Shown here piece by piece: positions 62,969-64,000 of a stretch of DNA of 64,000 bases; position 1 is the stretch's first letter, and each line of letters opens with the position of its first letter. Both the position numbers and the translations under genes were made by a program. Source of the DNA: an uncultured Alphaproteobacteria bacterium (GTDB taxonomy: Bacteria > Pseudomonadota > Alphaproteobacteria > Caulobacterales > Caulobacteraceae); NCBI GenBank assembly GCA_903909375.1, contig CAIVVM010000025.1, positions 1 to 64,000 of the forward strand, given 5' to 3'. The notes under the pieces were generated by a model. The model searched no databases, was not told the DNA's origin, and saw only the letters and a list, made by a program, of their open reading frames with translations.

Positions 62969-63447
62969 GTGGCGCTGGTAGCTCCTGCGACCCCGGCGCG
63001 CAATCGCAGCCAGGCGGCGACCGCCCAGGCGTGGGACTCCCGATCCAGCTGAAGAAGCGCATCAAGCGGCGCCAGCCAGACCAGTTCGTGATCCGCCTCG
63101 ATCTTCAAGGCCGCCTCCTCGCCCGCCAGCCGGCCAGCGAAGAAAGCGCCGCGCGTGTTTCGGACGACGCCGTCGTGATGCAGAAAGAAATGGTCGGCGC
63201 GGATGAAGGGCGCTGCGTCGAGGGCGACGACGAGGCCAGCTTCCTCACCGCACTCACGGATCGCAGCCTGAACCTCGGTTTCGCCCGGATCAATCCCGCC
63301 GCCCGGCAGATGCAGCAGATGACCTCGCCCCAGCCAGGACACGCGCACCAGAGCGATAAGGCCGCCCCGCTCAATCACGGCGAAGGCGGCCGGACGATCC
63401 GGGCAGGCAGCCTCATCTACGGCGACCCCGAACTGCGGGATCGCCAT
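62965..63447 (-). CDS. Nudix hydrolase
   Basis: A 160-residue Nudix hydrolase. The Nudix box G-x5-E-x7-REcxEExG is complete in [23 protein letters not shown]. The start at 63447 ([20 protein letters not shown]) is chosen because the upstream gene stops there (TGATG) and because earlier in-frame codons have Arg-rich, unprotein-like sequence. It hydrolyses nucleoside diphosphate derivatives of unknown identity. It is in an overlapping run with the S1/P1 nuclease gene upstream and folD downstream. Confidence 0.9.
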   Translation of the reverse strand: MAIPQFGVAVDEAACPDRPAAFAVIERGGLIALVRVSWLGRGHLLHLPGGGIDPGETEVQAAIRECGEEAGLVVALDAAPFIRADHFFLHHDGVVRNTRGAFFAGRLAGEEAALKIEADHELVWLAPLDALLQLDRESHAWAVAAWLRLRAGVAGATSAT

Positions 63448-64000
63448 CAGTCGACCGAGGAGAGTGCGGCGTAGGGGTTGACCTTGCCCGACAGCACGTC
63501 CTGTACTGCGATAGGTCGCCATCCGACTTTGGTGGTGGCGCTGGCTCGCCAGGCTTCAACAATCAGGTCCCGAAGCTCCGAGGCGCCCTCTGCCAGTCGG
63601 GCAGTCGCGAAGGCGCCTACGCGCGGATCGCCCGGCCTCATGCCGCCAGCCTTCTCCATCTCGTAGAGCGGGATGACCTGGTCGCGTGACTTGAGCAGAT
63701 AATCAGTGACCCGTTGTTCGATAGGGCAGTTACAGCTTCGGAACGGCGTGACGGCCTTTGCGACATCAACCTGCGACACGCGGGATTTGACCATTTCTCC
63801 CTCGAAGGGAGCATGGATACGGGCCGTCGTGTAGCCATTCGGGTTCGGATAGTCACCCCAGCCGTTGTAGTGGATCGACACGTGGAGAGGCTGACTGCCA
63901 TCGCCTACGAAATGGGACAGCTCGCCGATATCCTTGAGGATAAGCGCCTCCCGCCGGCGGATGTCTTCCTTGAACCAGACCCTGTTGGCTTTCCAGGCGG
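63447..64000 (-). CDS. S1/P1 nuclease family protein, C-terminal part (cut by window edge)
   Basis: The 3' portion (about 184 codons) of a zinc-dependent S1/P1-type nuclease gene whose start lies beyond 64000. The tell-tale HFVGDGSQPLHVS motif (H and D as zinc ligands) reads in the reverse complement near 63920-63880, followed by IHYNGWGDYPNPNG and cysteines in RSCNCPIE. Family members are exported single-strand nucleases using three zinc ions. It is followed without a gap by the Nudix gene. Confidence 0.8.
   Translation of the reverse strand, partial: AWKANRVWFKEDIRRREALILKDIGELSHFVGDGSQPLHVSIHYNGWGDYPNPNGYTTARIHAPFEGEMVKSRVSQVDVAKAVTPFRSCNCPIEQRVTDYLLKSRDQVIPLYEMEKAGGMRPGDPRVGAFATARLAEGASELRDLIVEAWRASATTKVGWRPIAVQDVLSGKVNPYAALSSVD

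Overview
The window is a GC-rich alphaproteobacterial chromosome segment. The partial 16S rRNA at the left edge has the alphaproteobacterial/Caulobacterales look, and a GAAC-N7-GAAC LexA-type box, many TonB-dependent receptors, a CpaC-type secretin and Caulobacter-like gene content agree with that. A member of the Caulobacteraceae, such as a Phenylobacterium relative, is my best guess (inference).

Layout. 1-1160: 5' end of a leftward 16S gene with three tandem sigma70-like promoters. 1161-12326: mostly leftward genes (CBS protein, rhomboid protease, carotenoid oxygenase with a DUF2141 partner, GMC oxidoreductase, DUF3667, DUF805, crotonase, gamma-carbonic anhydrase), plus a rightward M16 protease. 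12400-19026: a terminator-ended non-coding transcript candidate, phoH, xth, nnrU, an Asp/Glu racemase overlapping ilvD. 19533-28292: three tandem TonB-dependent receptors, the last two with matching leaders and each followed by a hairpin terminator. 28354-36298: globin-like protein, a crotonase-acuI pair, glutathione peroxidase, two further oxidoreductases, an orphan protein, a MATE exporter and a DUF4188 protein. 36295-42424: leftward housekeeping run glmU-rpiA-gor-O-antigen ligase, followed by class II DAHP synthase. 42534-45828: M28 carboxypeptidase, a large inverted repeat that contains the gph ribosome-binding site, gph and tRNA-Val(CAC).

Immediately downstream of the tRNA lies the standout accessory locus, 45829-51560. 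It holds one 1660-residue protein that joins an N-terminal NACHT-type NTPase, a long helical-repeat middle and a C-terminal GT4 glycosyltransferase with its E-x7-E motif. This is the architecture of a STAND sensor-effector (probable antiphage/conflict) protein, with an unusual effector in an unusual position. It has no integrase or partner gene. A LexA-like site lies in the otherwise empty convergent gap behind it.

51561-64000 returns to core-like genes: CitMHS transporter, GST, an orphan CpaC-like secretin with small companions, a MOSC/proline-rich membrane protein pair, YdcF, a complete Mla-type lipid transport operon (permease, ATPase, MCE protein, lipoprotein), and an overlapping folD-Nudix-S1/P1 nuclease run cut by the right edge. 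Two copies of a dispersed palindromic element lie at 13456 and 33208.
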